A stretch of 64,000 nt of DNA, taken from contig JARBJD010000023.1 in NCBI GenBank assembly GCA_033064195.1, positions 186,001 to 250,000 on the forward strand. Reading direction: 5' to 3'. The DNA comes from Blattamonas nauphoetae. Lineage: Eukaryota > Preaxostyla > Oxymonadida. Both the position numbers and the translations under genes were made by a program. Of the stretch, positions 9,470-21,122 are shown piece after piece (positions within the stretch are counted from its first letter, which is position 1; each line of letters opens with the position of its first letter). A model generated the notes under the pieces. The model had not been told where the DNA came from. It ran no database searches and was given only the letters and a program-made list of their open reading frames with translations.

Positions 9470-12400
9470 ATGACTGGAGATCTCCCCATCATGAAACTTT
9501 GTCCGACTGTCGAGACAAATATCCAAAATAACGCATCCCCTGTCTCTAATTTCTTCCATAAATGTACACCCATGACGCACCTGCATCATCTCAAACTAGT
9601 TCTGTTTGTATATCTCACATTCTCAATAATATTCTTTTCTGACACTGTCGAACACAATTACTCTGACTATGATTTTCTTTCCTCTAGATTGCGACACTGA
9701 AACCTCTTGTGAATGGATTATCACGGAAAACATCTGCAGAAGCACTGGCATCAATCAATTCTCTAACAGCACTGGCCTATCGTGGTATGTTAATTCACAA
9801 GTCTATCCGATTCTTATTCTGCTTATCTCATGTTCTATTTTGTTATATTAATATATGACACATCTATATCACCAACTTCAGCCGATTCACCTAACGATCC
9901 AATCCTCAACTCTAAAGAACTTATTGAGGAAGTCTGTCGACGAATCTCACACAACTCTGACAAAAAGACACAAGTATTTCCTTACTTACCTCTCATTTCT
10001 CAACGTTAGCTCCAATGCCATGTTCTACTCTCCATCCTAAGTGAACGAGTATCTCCTGAATCTGCCCCCATACAAAGATCAATCCACATTCAAACCGCCA
10101 TTCTGTTATTGGAAACACGAAGTTTGCTGTATATTAAACCTGCAATTTCAATGATAAGGTCTGTCAATGCCATCCACATTCTTCATCGATTCTTTAGTAA
10201 CGACATCACGAACCACAAGGAAATTCTCCAAGACTACATTGACAGAGGACTCTTAATTGTTTTAGATCAAATTGCGGAACACATGCGCAATCCAGACCTC
10301 TTGTCACCACTCACGATGATCCTCTCCACAGTCGATCATCGATTCAAATCAAAATACGAATCTCAAACGAGTTCCATCAAAAAGAAATGTGGGTTGGTAA
10401 CATCATCAACCCTCTCACTGACCCAGAGCATATATTCAACGCCTCAAACCTCAACAACTCGTCCCATTGCAGAGAGCACGCGCCCCATCCCCCCTCCCCT
10501 CACCCTCTCCACAATCAAACCCCCAAAAATCCAACTCTCAACCATCAAATCACCAAACACATCAACCATTCGTTCGCAGAAACCTCTCAGCTCACCTCAT
10601 CAACAACAACAATCAACAAAGACCGAAGTTAAACCATCTTCGAACACAGCCAAACTGGAAGCGAAGAAACCGAGTCCATCCACACCAGTCGAGCGGAAAG
10701 ATTCAGGAACACGGATCCCTCCAATGAACCCGAAGAAGATCCTCTCCATCGTGCGAGACGAATCGAGTCATGCTCAAACGGAGAGGGTCTCGCTCATCGC
10801 TGAAAGTGCGAATCACTCAAAAACACCGAAAGAGAAGACCATTATTCAGGTTCTCTCAGATTCTGAGAGTGAAACTGTCGAAAATCCGCTCGTACGGAAC
10901 AAGCGACAAACTCGGAGACAATCTCAAGTTCAGGATGAACCAAACACAATAAAGCCAACAGCCAAGTCAGCACCAAAGCGAGGATCGGAGCCACCGAAAC
11001 GGAAGAAGCCCAAGACGCCGCCAAAACCGAAGGCACCTGAACCGAAACCAGTCTCTTCATCAGCGCTCCTCGAAATAACACCACGAGGCCGTGCAAAGAA
11101 GCCACCAGCGTCTGACGAGAGCTTCCTTCCAGACTGGTTCTACACTCGCTCGAGGAGAGACGACATCGTCACGACACCATTCCTCGGGACGGATTTCGAT
11201 CATGCGGCAGAGAAGAAGGCAAACCCGGCATTCGGACTTCCGCTGATGTCCAATCATGAGATGGAGGAGCTCAGGTCGCGACTGATGGGATTTTCGGACG
11301 TCTCTCAATGGGACACCATCCTCAGCGAGATTTCTGTGAAGATCACGCCGGCAGGTCTTCATGTTCGTCGCAACAAGCTTGCTCTCGTTCAGATTCTGTC
11401 TGTTTTGGAAGACATCTTCGTCATGCAAGCGCTTATCGCCCCTTTCAGACACCCACTCATCAGTGCCTCGCCAACGTTGCTGAACGGGATCACCGCCAAA
11501 CTGAACGACGCGTACCGATCTGTCGAAGAAGCAAACAGACACTCGACAGCCAACTCGCCGGACTCCGACCTGCTCAGTCGACTCAAATTTCGATTGGTCG
11601 CCTGTTTGTCGGTGTTGAGCAAAGCAACACGCCATTGGAGTGCGCAGAGTTACCTGTTCAGATATCTGGAACACATTGTTTTGGAGCAGTACGAAGCAGA
11701 GGACAGGCTGCAGGAAGGACAGAAGCAGTCGGGATTGGACGATTTGGTGTTGGAGAAAGCAGCACTCTCGCTTTCGTTTTTGATGGAGACACACACCTCG
11801 GCAATGAACCCATTCTCAACTAGTCCGCAGGAATTCTGTGCGATTGTTGTCGGTTTTCTCTTGTGTGCCTCTACCTTCTTCCCTTAATCTTATTCGCATA
11901 TTCTTATTCCCATATTTATATTCGCATGTTCTTATTCCCATATTCTTATTCCCTTAATCTTCTTCGTCTTCTCCCCTCAGATGCAAACCATATTCCATCC
12001 AGTTCGCTCTCCTCCGACTCTGCCGAAGCCTCATCCAACCTCACTCGTATTGGCGACAGCCTTTTGTGAACTATCGGCCTTCGTTCATCCTCCACAACCT
12101 GTCTTCTCTCGTCCAGGGCGGTGTGATGAGCAACAACTTCATCATTCCTGTGCTCTGGGCGTCGGTCGTCTTTTCGGTTGTCTCGAACAAAGGCGTGCAC
12201 ATCTCCGACGTCCTCGAAAACAGTTTGGGGAACGATGCCGGAATGATTTTGGGGATCTTTCAAAGTTGGAAGGAGGGCGATTGGGGGGAGGACCATCTGA
12301 CTGAGCAGAAGCGTGAAGCGACGGAAGAATTAACGAAAATTGTGGATTCTCTCCTTCGAGAGCGATCCGTCTCTGTCGTATCAAGCAATGCTATCCAACT

Positions 12401-12860
12401 GATGGCTGTTGGGATCGTGAACTCTCTCATGATCCAGTCCACCACGAGTGTGGAGGAGGTTCTCTGGCATTGCAGCGAATTCTTACCCCGCTTCTTCAAT
12501 TCACTCACAAAAGACTTCTCAGCCAATCCGAAAGATGTTGCAGTGGACGACGATGATTCTGATGAAGAGAGAGGAGATAACAGCACATATTTGTCGGATG
12601 ATGAGCTCACCATCCCCAAACTGGAGTTGGCTGGAAGCGGAGTTTCTGAGGAGGAGCATGCATTCGTTGCTGATCCAGAATATCAGAGTTCGCTCTACGC
12701 CAAACATCAAGTTCGAATGGAGTACGACAAGGGCATTCGTTTGTTGACAGAGGTTGGATTCATGGAAGCTCTTTACTTTCACTTTTCAAACCAGACGTCA
12801 GGCAAATACAAGAAGATGAACAGTTGGGCTCGTGTTGTTTGGTCCAAATTATATTTGTAG
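9470..12860 (+). CDS. Hypothetical helical-repeat/disordered protein, 5 exons
   Basis: I do not recognise a family. The solid exons are 9688-9784, 9882-9973, 10010-11862 and 11981-12860, joined in phase across introns of 97, 36 and 118 nt. The last donor (GTGTGC) is one of several possible. The first exon is tentative: an ATG at 9470 reads to a GTATAT donor at 9608 in the right phase. The N-terminal quarter is Leu/Ile-rich helices resembling ARM/HEAT units. A long basic disordered region follows (about 10400-11100), rich in Ser, Thr, Pro and Lys with a P-K-x-P-P-K-P tract. Next is a helical domain, then a Leu-rich C-terminal domain containing an acidic D-D-D-D-S-D-E-E-R patch. The composition suggests a nuclear scaffold or chromatin-associated factor, which is a guess from charge and disorder only. 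Confidence 0.62.
11881..11965 (+). repeat. Short tandem repeat within an intron (TTCTTATTCCCATA-like units)
   Basis: This A/T-rich, pyrimidine-strand stretch repeats units close to TTCTTATTCCCATA, with CGCAT variants, about five or six times. It lies inside the 118-nt intron at 11863-11980, so local slippage may explain why this intron is longer than most in the window. Confidence 0.6.
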
Positions 12861-12977
12861 ATGAAATACATCACCTATCCTCTTTTTTTTGATTTTTTCA
12901 ACCTCTCTTGAGGCCATTTTGGACGATTTCTGATATGGGTTCTTCCGAGACCATATTTTTTTTCGAAACTCAGTTCC

Positions 12978-14745
12978 ATGACACAAGCCACAATCACTAT
13001 TAAGTCTGTTCGAGGAGATGGAACAACTGTTGATATCACTCCAGATATGACCATTTTCCAGCTTAAGGAAAAAGTTAGCGAGAAACTCAACATTCCTGTC
13101 GGAGACCAAAAACTCGTCTTTAATGGTCGAATCGGCAAAGACGAGCAAACAATGAGAGATCTAGGTACGATTCTACAACATTTTTCCCCTTCACTTTCCC
13201 GAATACGGTCCTTTTATTTCATTTGTACTCTGTCTTATCACAATCTCTGCTATCCTCATATATCTTTTTATTGACCTTGCATTCATCATTACTTCCATCA
13301 ACGTTCCATTTCTCCTACAGCCATCGTGAATGGTTGTGCTGTTCACCTGGTCCGCTCTCCGCAAAAGACGACGGCCCCTGCAGCACAACAAACATCAGCC
13401 CAACCAGCTCAGCCAGCTCAACCCACCCAATCTTTTCCACAACACACACCGTCCCCTGCTCAAGCAACACCTCAAGGCGGAGCAGGAGGCGTCCCTCCAC
13501 TTGACGCTGCAACGGTAGCAGACCCTGCTTCTCTGCTTCGAAACCCACAAGTTGCAAGTTTATTTCTATTCTTTTGGCTATCATGTTTCTTTTTTCCAGA
13601 TCTCCTCCAGAATCCCGCAATTATGCAGATGGTCGATTCACCAATGTTTGAACAGCTTGCTCAAAACTTTCTTGGACCACAAGCGACTCCAGACCTCATC
13701 CAACATATTCGGCAAGAAGCTCACAATGTCGGCCAAGGCCAACAAGCTGGTCAAGGTGCTCCTCTGGGACAACAACCACCAACAAATCTTCCTTCTGGTG
13801 CAGCTGCACCAAATGGGGACGCTCCCGGACAAGGTTTTGGAGGCGCGTTTCCTCCAGAAATGATGAATATGCTCCAAAATCCCGGAATCCAGGAACAAAT
13901 GGGACAAATGTTACAAAACCCACAGATGCTTCAAAACATGATGCAGAATCCAGCAGTTCAGCAGATGTTGAACGGAATGGGGATGGGTGGACTTGACCTG
14001 AGTGGGATGCTTGGACAGATGCAGAATATGGATTTGAGCGGGTTCGCTGGGAACATGGCAGGACAGCCAGCCCCGGCCCCAGCAAACGCAAATCTTCCAA
14101 ACCAGCGGCCAATGCAAACAGGACTACTGCGTCCACCAAAGGAGGAAGCAAAAACACTCTACGCGACACAATTGACGCAAATGCGCGAATTTGGATTCTA
14201 TGACGATGATCTGAGTCTTCGACTTTTGACTGTTTGTGATGGAAATGTTCAATACGCAACAGATCGAATTCTCAAGATGTTTGTCTCGCTTTTTCTTCCA
14301 TTTTGTTAGTCTCGATGGTACTGAGCCGCCACTCACAGATGCACAGGTCTGGCCACCTGTCCAACAACAAATTCCACAATCTTCACCTTTTGCCAATCCG
14401 TGGTCCCAGCAGCAGTCATCTGGCTCCAATGTCATCCACATTTCATCGGTCGCAGACTACAACACCAGAATGGCGAACGCTGGATCGAAACTTGTCGTTG
14501 TCAAGTTTGGTGCCGAATGGTGTCCACCGTGCCAAGCCTTCAAACCCATTCTTGATAGGTTATCTGTCCAACATCCAGATGTCATCTTCCTGTCTGTTGA
14601 CATCGACCATCTTCGCGATCTCTCTGAAGTTGATTCAGTTCAAGGAGTTCCCACAACTAGACTTTGGAAAAATGGCTCAAAAGTCGCAGAGTTTTCTGGG
14701 GCAAACGAAAGTCTACTTGTATCGTACATCAATCGGTTTAAGTGA
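12978..14745 (+). CDS. Ubiquilin/Dsk2 fused to a C-terminal thioredoxin domain, 512 aa
   Basis: Ubiquilins carry ubiquitinated or membrane clients to the proteasome. Exons are 12978-13164, 13321-13557, 13600-14278 and 14310-14745; introns are 156, 42 and 31 nt, and all junctions keep frame. The order is a ubiquitin-like domain (about 1-75, ending D-L-A-I-V-N-G-C-A-V-H-L-V), a Gln/Pro/Ala-rich linker, and a STI1 region with two L-Q-N-P-type blocks (about 142-190 and 228-275). A UBA domain follows (about 330-368, with E-F-G-F and C-D-G-N-V-Q-Y-A). After a Gln/Pro linker comes a complete thioredoxin domain with W438-C-P-P-C442 and G-V-P-T cis-proline, ending at residue 512. Known ubiquilins end at the UBA. 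The 31-nt intron links UBA helix 3 to the linker, and without it the UBA is cut short. W-C-P-P-C rather than W-C-G-P-C changes the expected redox potential. Confidence 0.9.
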
Positions 14746-14886
14746 GCCACTTAGTCTTCATTTTTAATCATTCGTTATTTCACGCAGGTCATTGCATTTT
14801 TTTGCGTAAACTGTTTTGTTCCACTTTTTTCAAAGATCATATAACCATCATTAATTTGTTTGGCTTGCCCACTCGTTCAATCAAAG

Positions 14887-16145
14887 ATGCAGAGAGATCC
14901 AACGGTTCTTCCCGCAGGAATTTCCCCGTCATACTTGCAAGACATTCCAGCAACCCTCGATATTGACGGGATCATCCAACAACTTCTCGCTGTGAAGGGT
15001 TTACGTCCAACACCTTTTGTTGATCTCCCTGAGTCTGATATCAAAGGTCTCTCTCCTTATTCACCGAATTATCATTTATACCATTATGTAGCCCTGATTC
15101 TAGCCGCTCGTTCTGTCTTCATGTCTCAAGACGTTGTTCTTGAGTTAGTATCACCGATCAAAATATGTGGGGATATTCACGGGCAATATTATGATCTCTT
15201 GAAACTTTTTGATCATGGAGGATTCCCTCCAGAATCTTCGTACCTCTTCTTGGGCGGTTTTCTCTAATTCGTTCATCACAAACATTTTTCCTGCTTATTT
15301 AGATTATGTGGATCGTGGTCGGCAATCTCTTGAAGTGATCTGCCTTCTCTTTGCATTCAAAGTGAAGTATCCAGAGAGCTTCTTCCTCATCCGTGGAAAC
15401 CATGAATGTGCCACAATCAATAAAATATTTGGCTTCTTTGATGAATGTATGGATTTAATGTGCCTTTATTCATTCCATTTTAGGCAAACGACGTTATTCT
15501 GTCAACCTATGGAGATTATTCACGGATTGTTTCAACTGCCTCCCTCTCTGCGCGGTATGCATTATATTTCTCGAACGACATTCTTCTCAACTTCACTCAA
15601 CATAGATCATTGATGGAAGCATATTTTGTGCCCATGGCGGCCTATCACCCGATTTGGTGAACATTAATCAACTTCGTGATATTGTGCGTCCCACTGATAT
15701 CCCCGATCATGGGCTTCTTTGTGATCTTCTTTGGTCTGATCCAGATGTTACCACATCAACTTGGGGAAGAAGTGATCGCGGTGTTTCACAGACGTTTGGG
15801 AACGATGTTCTGAAGAAGTTTTTGACTGATAATGACCTTGATCTCTTTGTAAGGGCCCATCAAGTCGTCCCAAATGGATATCAGTTCTTTTCTGATCGAA
15901 AATTAGTGACTATTTTCTCTGCTCCAAACTATTGTGGAGAATTTGACAACAGTGGAGCGACGATGAATGTTGGAGAGGATGGATGCTCTTTCACGATCTT
16001 GAAATCTGTTGACTTGCTTCCTATCGATGCTAAACAGCCTTCGTATATGTCATCTGCAGGAAGTCCGCCGCAACAACGGATTCCTCAAGCCATCGTCAAC
16101 AAAAATGGTGTAATCACGGAGTTGAGTGGTCTACTGAAAGATTGA
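14887..16145 (+). CDS. Protein phosphatase 1 catalytic subunit, 355 aa, 5 exons
   Basis: PP1c is the PPP-family Ser/Thr phosphatase with many regulatory partners. Exons are 14887-15046, 15104-15256, 15303-15446, 15484-15554 and 15606-16145; introns are 57, 46, 37 and 51 nt. Motifs are intact: [25 protein letters not shown] and [17 protein letters not shown] is the PP1-specific beta12-beta13 loop. It is longer than animal PP1 (about 330). The N-terminus is extended (residues 1-50 include a P-S-Y-L-Q-D segment), and the catalytic region has a short insert V-T-T-S-T-W. The C-terminal tail lacks the usual T-P-P-R phosphorylation motif, so cyclin-dependent control of that kind is not expected. The hydrophobic groove for RVxF partners appears conserved. 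Confidence 0.95.
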
Positions 16146-16244
16146 GTTTTTTCTTAATTGAGTCTTCCTTTTTCACTTCACAATAATCTTCATAAATGAT
16201 GTGCCATCTGCTTTTTCCTCGAGAGGCCCTTGAATGAATTTCTC

Positions 16245-18169
16245 ATGTTGAAATCTCTCTTATTTCTAACTTTCTACTGTCATTCATCTCTTCCTGGCTT
16301 TAATTTTGCCTCGACAATACGTGAACTTGATCCAAAATCGCTTCAATCCATATCGAAGGCAGAGTCGTCTCTCATCATGTTTTACATCCCTGAATGCCCA
16401 CAATGTCAAGGATTCTCATCCGTTTTATCAGATCTCACCAAAGAGACATTTTCTCAGTCTCTGTCGATTTACACAGCAAACTGTCGCCAATATCAAGATC
16501 TAGACTTTGCCCATCGTTCAGACGGATATCCAGCCCTTACACTCTATCAGTCTGTATTTTAGACTTTCAATTTGATAAATCTGACTCTAGACGAGGCCAT
16601 TCTCTTTTGTACCAAGGAGAACTCACCATTTATAAAGTGAGAGAATGGATCAACTCAAATCTCCTTCCACCGTTTGTCGTATTGAGTACAAGACCTGATC
16701 TGTCGGTCCACGCTAATAACGATTCTTTTTTACTTCTTGGTGAATTTAAATCGAATGAAAGCAAGGAATACCAGATCTTTTCATCTGTCTGCCAACAAAC
16801 TCAATTCATCGAGTTCCGTGAATCTTTTATCGATCCTTCAATTCAACAATCAACAGTTTCAATTGTCTATCCACGCAATTCAAGAACAGAAATCTTCTCA
16901 CGACCTCTGGAACAATGGAACATCACATCCCTCACTAACTTCATCTCCAAACGAACATCCCCCCTTCTCGATGAGGGTAATCCTCTTGTACTCCGAAGTA
17001 AGATCAATCCTGGCCGCTTTGTCGGGTTCTTTTTCATCGATCCGAAAGATCCAACTCGGGAAGAATGGAAAAACACTCTCCAACAAATCGGTGAGGAGTT
17101 TCGTGATGATCTCTCATTTAGTCTCGTCGACACACAGAGGTTCGGAGTTCTTCGTGATCAATTCACAAGTCAACGTCCTCCCCCAAACATTGTTTTTGCA
17201 CTTGAAACAACGAGAGATTCGTATCTTACACGATTTCGCCCTCTCCACTCGTTCCCTCTGAACACGACGGGATCACGAATTCAAGAGCGACCTCTTCGAT
17301 TTCTTTACCCATCCGAGACATCGCCTTTGACATCTGAAGCGCTTCGGCAATTCATTGCTTCTGTTTTGAACGGATCCATCTCCTCGACTTCCGTGTCGTC
17401 TCTCGCCCCACAGACAGCTCATGTTGATGTCGAATCCATTTTCGGGTCACTCCCGAATCCTCCTCCAGTCCTCAACGAATCGTCGTTCTTCTCACTCTCT
17501 CATCAGAATTACTCTTTTGTCTTTCTCCGATTCTTCTCCTCAACACACCCATCCACCCTCCACACACTTCCACACTTTGCCAGTCTTCATTCCAGACTCG
17601 TCAATTCCGGAAACTCTTCACTCCCTTCCATTCTTTTTGCACAGTACGACATCTCAGCGTCGACATTCCTTCCATCAGTCCCAATCACTGCTCCGTATCA
17701 TTTCCCGAGTTTTCTTCTTCTCTCGCGGACAACATCTCCTCTCCCAACAGACACGTCTTACACCAGTCAGCTGGATGTGTTTGATGTGCATCCATATTCG
17801 GGGTGGGATACTGCAGAACAGATCAAAGCGTTTCTTTCGGACTCAATCGGCAATATCACCCATGGGAGGATCAATCTAGAGCCTGTTCTGAAACCGAACA
17901 GAGGTGTCATTGCAGATGAATACGAGGCTAAGATGATTTCTTACACTTGGGATTTACGGATGAATGACTTTGAAGAAGAACAGAGATCAACTCAAGACAC
18001 CATCCAAAGAAATACAATCCTCTCGGAACAACACACAGCCACAATCAATTCAACGAGCCCACCGATATTAACTTTGAATGAAAACAGTGTGAAAAAGGAT
18101 GTCTGTTCGGACGATCAGGAGAGATGTGGTCAGCGGCCGCCTCAAGAGCTCAATCACATCGATCTTTGA
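16245..18169 (+). CDS. Protein disulfide isomerase-like ER protein, 627 aa
   Basis: PDI-family proteins form and reshuffle disulfides in the ER. Exons are 16245-16549 and 16591-18169, with a 41-nt intron. The first ATG at 16245 opens a signal peptide (M-L-K-S-L-L-F-L-T-F then polar residues). The first thioredoxin fold follows, with active-site C-P-Q-C (F-Y-I-P-E-C-P-Q-C-Q-G-F) and cis-proline in G-Y-P-A-L-T. Middle regions look like redox-inactive b-type folds. A last thioredoxin-like fold has F-F-S-S-T-H-P-S-T where a CxxC would be and H-F-P-S-F cis-proline, so it is redox-dead. C-P-Q-C departs from the standard CGHC. The C-terminus is H-I-D-L, which may be a weak KDEL-type retrieval signal. 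The gene sits 166 bp before another ER-type gene. Assignment to the PDI superfamily is firm; the exact subfamily is not. Confidence 0.78.
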
Positions 18170-18335
18170 GAGAGCATTTCACCCAACTCATCATTTCGGA
18201 ACGTATAATATTCTTTTTGGTTTGATATTTGTTCAAACGTTATCTCTAATGTTCAACATCTTCTGGATCAGTTTTGAATTCCATTCTCGCCTGTATTCTC
18301 AAATTAGCCCATTCATCAAGTTTTCTAGAATCTTG

Positions 18336-20819
18336 ATGCTTATTGTGTTATTCTTCTACATAACACCAAAATTGCATGCAAAAGCAGATGATCTAACATA
18401 TATCATCGATTTTGATGATGAAAAAATCTCCATCCTTCAAATACCTCGAACAATGACTCAACGTGACTTATATCATGTTTCAGAGAATGAAATGGACATA
18501 TTATCATCAAAGAAGTCAAAACTAGTATGTTTTCTTCATAGCTTTATGGACTAGTCATTTGCGTCCATTTTCTCCACCAAAATTCGCTCACCACTCAGTG
18601 AGGGCTTATCCAGATACAACGGGAATATCTTGAATTATCTCAATGATCCAACTATCTTCTTCTCGAATGATTCGTTGGAACTTTCATTGTTACGGCATGA
18701 TCAGGTTATATCCAGCATCTCTGACATCTTCGACTCCTTGTCGATGTTCCTGAATTCATCGGAGGAAAATGGACATAAATCTCTCGTTATCATTGTTCCA
18801 ACACACTTTCCTCAGTTGAGCCGCCAGATTATCGCTTTTCTTGCTTCAGAATCCGGATTTACCGTAAAACAGTTCATCGAAAAGAATGCAGCTTTGAGTG
18901 TTTGGATTGGAGGGCTCATTCTTCATTTCCCTGACAAAAGTCAAGTGGAGTCCACTTCTTTATCAAATGATTCCACTGTTCAATCGCCACTTGACAAGAA
19001 AACCGACAGATTTAAATCGAAAGGAGCGTCAAGCCAACATAAACAAAAAGAATCGAAATGGAACACAGTCAAAAGAGTTGATTCAAGCATTCCTTCAAAG
19101 GGACCTGCTCAGAAGCATTCGTTCATTATTGTTGAGACGTTTGCCAAGCATTTCACATACAGTCTAGTGGTCCTTCGCGAAAGAGACGCTCATGGGCAAC
19201 TAGAACCAGGGGTGATCATTGACATTCTCCTCACACATGACGAACAGTGGGACAGTGAACACCCCATTGCACATGATCTTCCAGACGCTTTCGTTCAGAA
19301 GGTTCATCGAACAAATCCATCAATGGTCCCTGGCCTCTCAAGAATTGGCCGAGTGACTGTTCAGAAAGGAGAGATCTGCTCTCTCTCGTTTTCAAATGTC
19401 TCTCCATCCCTCAATGCCACTGTCTCCTCGATGAATTCAACATGTCGTCCAGCCATCACAGGGGCAGGTCTGTTAGAATTGATGACTCCGTCGAATTTGG
19501 ATGCTCTCGTCGAAAAGAGACGGAAGGAGCTCTTCCCATTGACATCGTTGGAGGGCCATTCTGGACTTGCTCTCAGTGATGTTGAAATTGAATCAACATT
19601 CACAGTCCACCAACCGGTCTGTGAGAACCTTCTCTTGAACATCACAGCTTTCTATCCACCTTCAGCACCTTTGGATGGGAGTCAGAACCTCACTCACCGG
19701 ATGGGTGAGACTCGACCGAGCTATCCGTTTGAGTTTTCGCTCAGTTCGGAAGTCTCTCTCAGCCCAACACAGATTTCTCGTCTTCTGATCCCACTGTCGA
19801 CGATCTTTCTCCCAATCAACAAACTATCTCCACAACAACTTCTTTCGAAGACGAAACGAGAGGATACAGAACGGATGTTGAATGAACAAGATCTGTTCAT
19901 GTTTTATGGCAACGTTTCCGGTCATCTTGATCGACCACAACCGGCTCGGGATCTTCCAGAGAAGCTTGTCATCGATCTCTCCGAAGTCTTTCACAGACCA
20001 GACAACCAGACATCGAAAGTACATTTATCAACTTTTGTTGTGAGAGACATCCACCAGCAGGTCCGTGACTTTCTCGGGGCGTTTTCGTCGTTGAAGGGAC
20101 AACATGCAGACTGGGATTCAGCTGTGGACAAGGCACTGAAATCGAAATCAGACCGCATCCCGTCGTACATCCTTCGCAACACCATGCTTCGAGTTCACGT
20201 CGGAACAGATCGAACTGGACTCACCAAAGTTTTGGGGACAAGCATCTCTTTTGTGCAGAGCACTGATCTGCAAATGAACGACCACTCAGTCGGATCATCC
20301 CCACAGAACACTTCGAAGTCGGATGAGCCCAAAATGAAAGAGGAGACTCTTCGCAAACTCCTCGATGCTTCTCTGGTCTCGCTTTCTGAAGAACCAGAAT
20401 TTGTCATCCTCACGAATCCTCACCAGGTCGTGTATCGACCAAAGCCAGTTTCGTCTCTCCCAACGAATTATTCCACCTCTCGGCCGTTCCACCAAATCTG
20501 GCCCCCATCGGAAAGTGCGATTTCCGACGAAGATTTCGAACAGTTCAAATTAAAATTCGATCTCGAAGAGAGGAACACAATCAGGAAGACGTTCACGGGA
20601 CTGATGGGAAACCCAATAGAACTGGAAGGCACTCAGAGGGGGAAATACATGATAAAACCACAATGGTATGTCATTGAGAAGCTGACCGGTTCAATTGAGG
20701 AGCCCCTGTGGACAAAAAGCCATGTTGAGACACGTCCCCAGTCAGCTTACAAGATTTATGCGAGGAATACAATCCAAAATATTCATGATGGTTCAGATTC
20801 TTCGTCCGATGAGTTATGA
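18336..20819 (+). CDS. ER-lumenal divergent Hsp70-like protein (GRP170/HYOU1-type?), 817 aa, SDEL terminus
   Basis: Exons 18336-18524 and 18555-20819 flank a 30-nt intron. The ATG at 18336 gives a clean signal peptide (M-L-I-V-L-F-F-Y-I-T-P-K-L-H-A-K-A), and the protein ends S-D-E-L, an ER retrieval signal. The segment K-S-L-V-I-I-V-P-T-H-F-P-Q-L-S-R-Q resembles the Hsp70 motif A-V-I-T-V-P-x-F-F-x-Q-x-E-R-R. The downstream G-F-T-V-K-Q-F-I-E-K-N-A-A-L-S resembles the G-x-x-V-x-x-L-I-x-x-x-x-A-A-A-L block. The phosphate-binding loops are gone: I-I-D-F-D-D-E-K stands where Hsp70s have D-L-G-T-T, and V-E-T-F-A-K-H where they have D-L-G-G-G-T. Many N-x-S/T sequons fit lumenal location. ATP hydrolysis seems unlikely. 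ER residence is well supported; Hsp70 kinship rests on eye alignment. Confidence 0.6.
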
Positions 20820-21122
20820 ACACTCGGCTGAACCAGTTTTTCACAAGACTAGTGAATATCCCAAGAGTTGGCCAATTTTGAGCAAATAAAGCACACATTC
20901 TCAATCGTAGATGAGAATTGGGAAACTTTGTCCTGTTTACTTCATTATTTTTGTATTGTTGCCTGTCTCCATCGAAAAACTACGATGAAAATTCAAAATG
21001 GATGATATGTATCCCATCAATGAAAGAAGTTGATGATCATATGCACGAAATCAACATTGATTTCCTTTCCTGATCTTGGAAAAAGTTGTTCCAGTTCGAT
21101 CAAACCAGCATTTTTTTATTAA
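20820..21122. other. Intergenic region, 303 bp
   Basis: No gene is seen. An AATAAA at 20885-20890, about 66 nt after the SDEL gene's stop, could be its polyadenylation signal. The right half should hold the Pol III subunit promoter; it is A/T-rich with a T-run just before the ATG. No TATA box or RNA-gene structure was recognised. Confidence 0.45.

Noticed and set aside
8918-9700. Single open frame joining SAR1 exon 3 to downstream sequence
   Set aside because: It reads through the 50-nt intron at 9258-9307. The spliced frame ends with the correct SAR1 C-terminus and a TAA at 9336.
9470-12860. Assignment of the helical/disordered protein to the cohesin-release factor WAPL
   Set aside because: The ARM-like helices and basic disordered middle are suggestive, but I could match no WAPL signature, so the call was left as hypothetical.
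14236-14745. Thioredoxin as a separate gene starting near 14239
   Set aside because: The nearest in-frame ATGs lie inside the UBA coding sequence in another frame. The 31-nt intron gives a clean in-phase join that completes the UBA.
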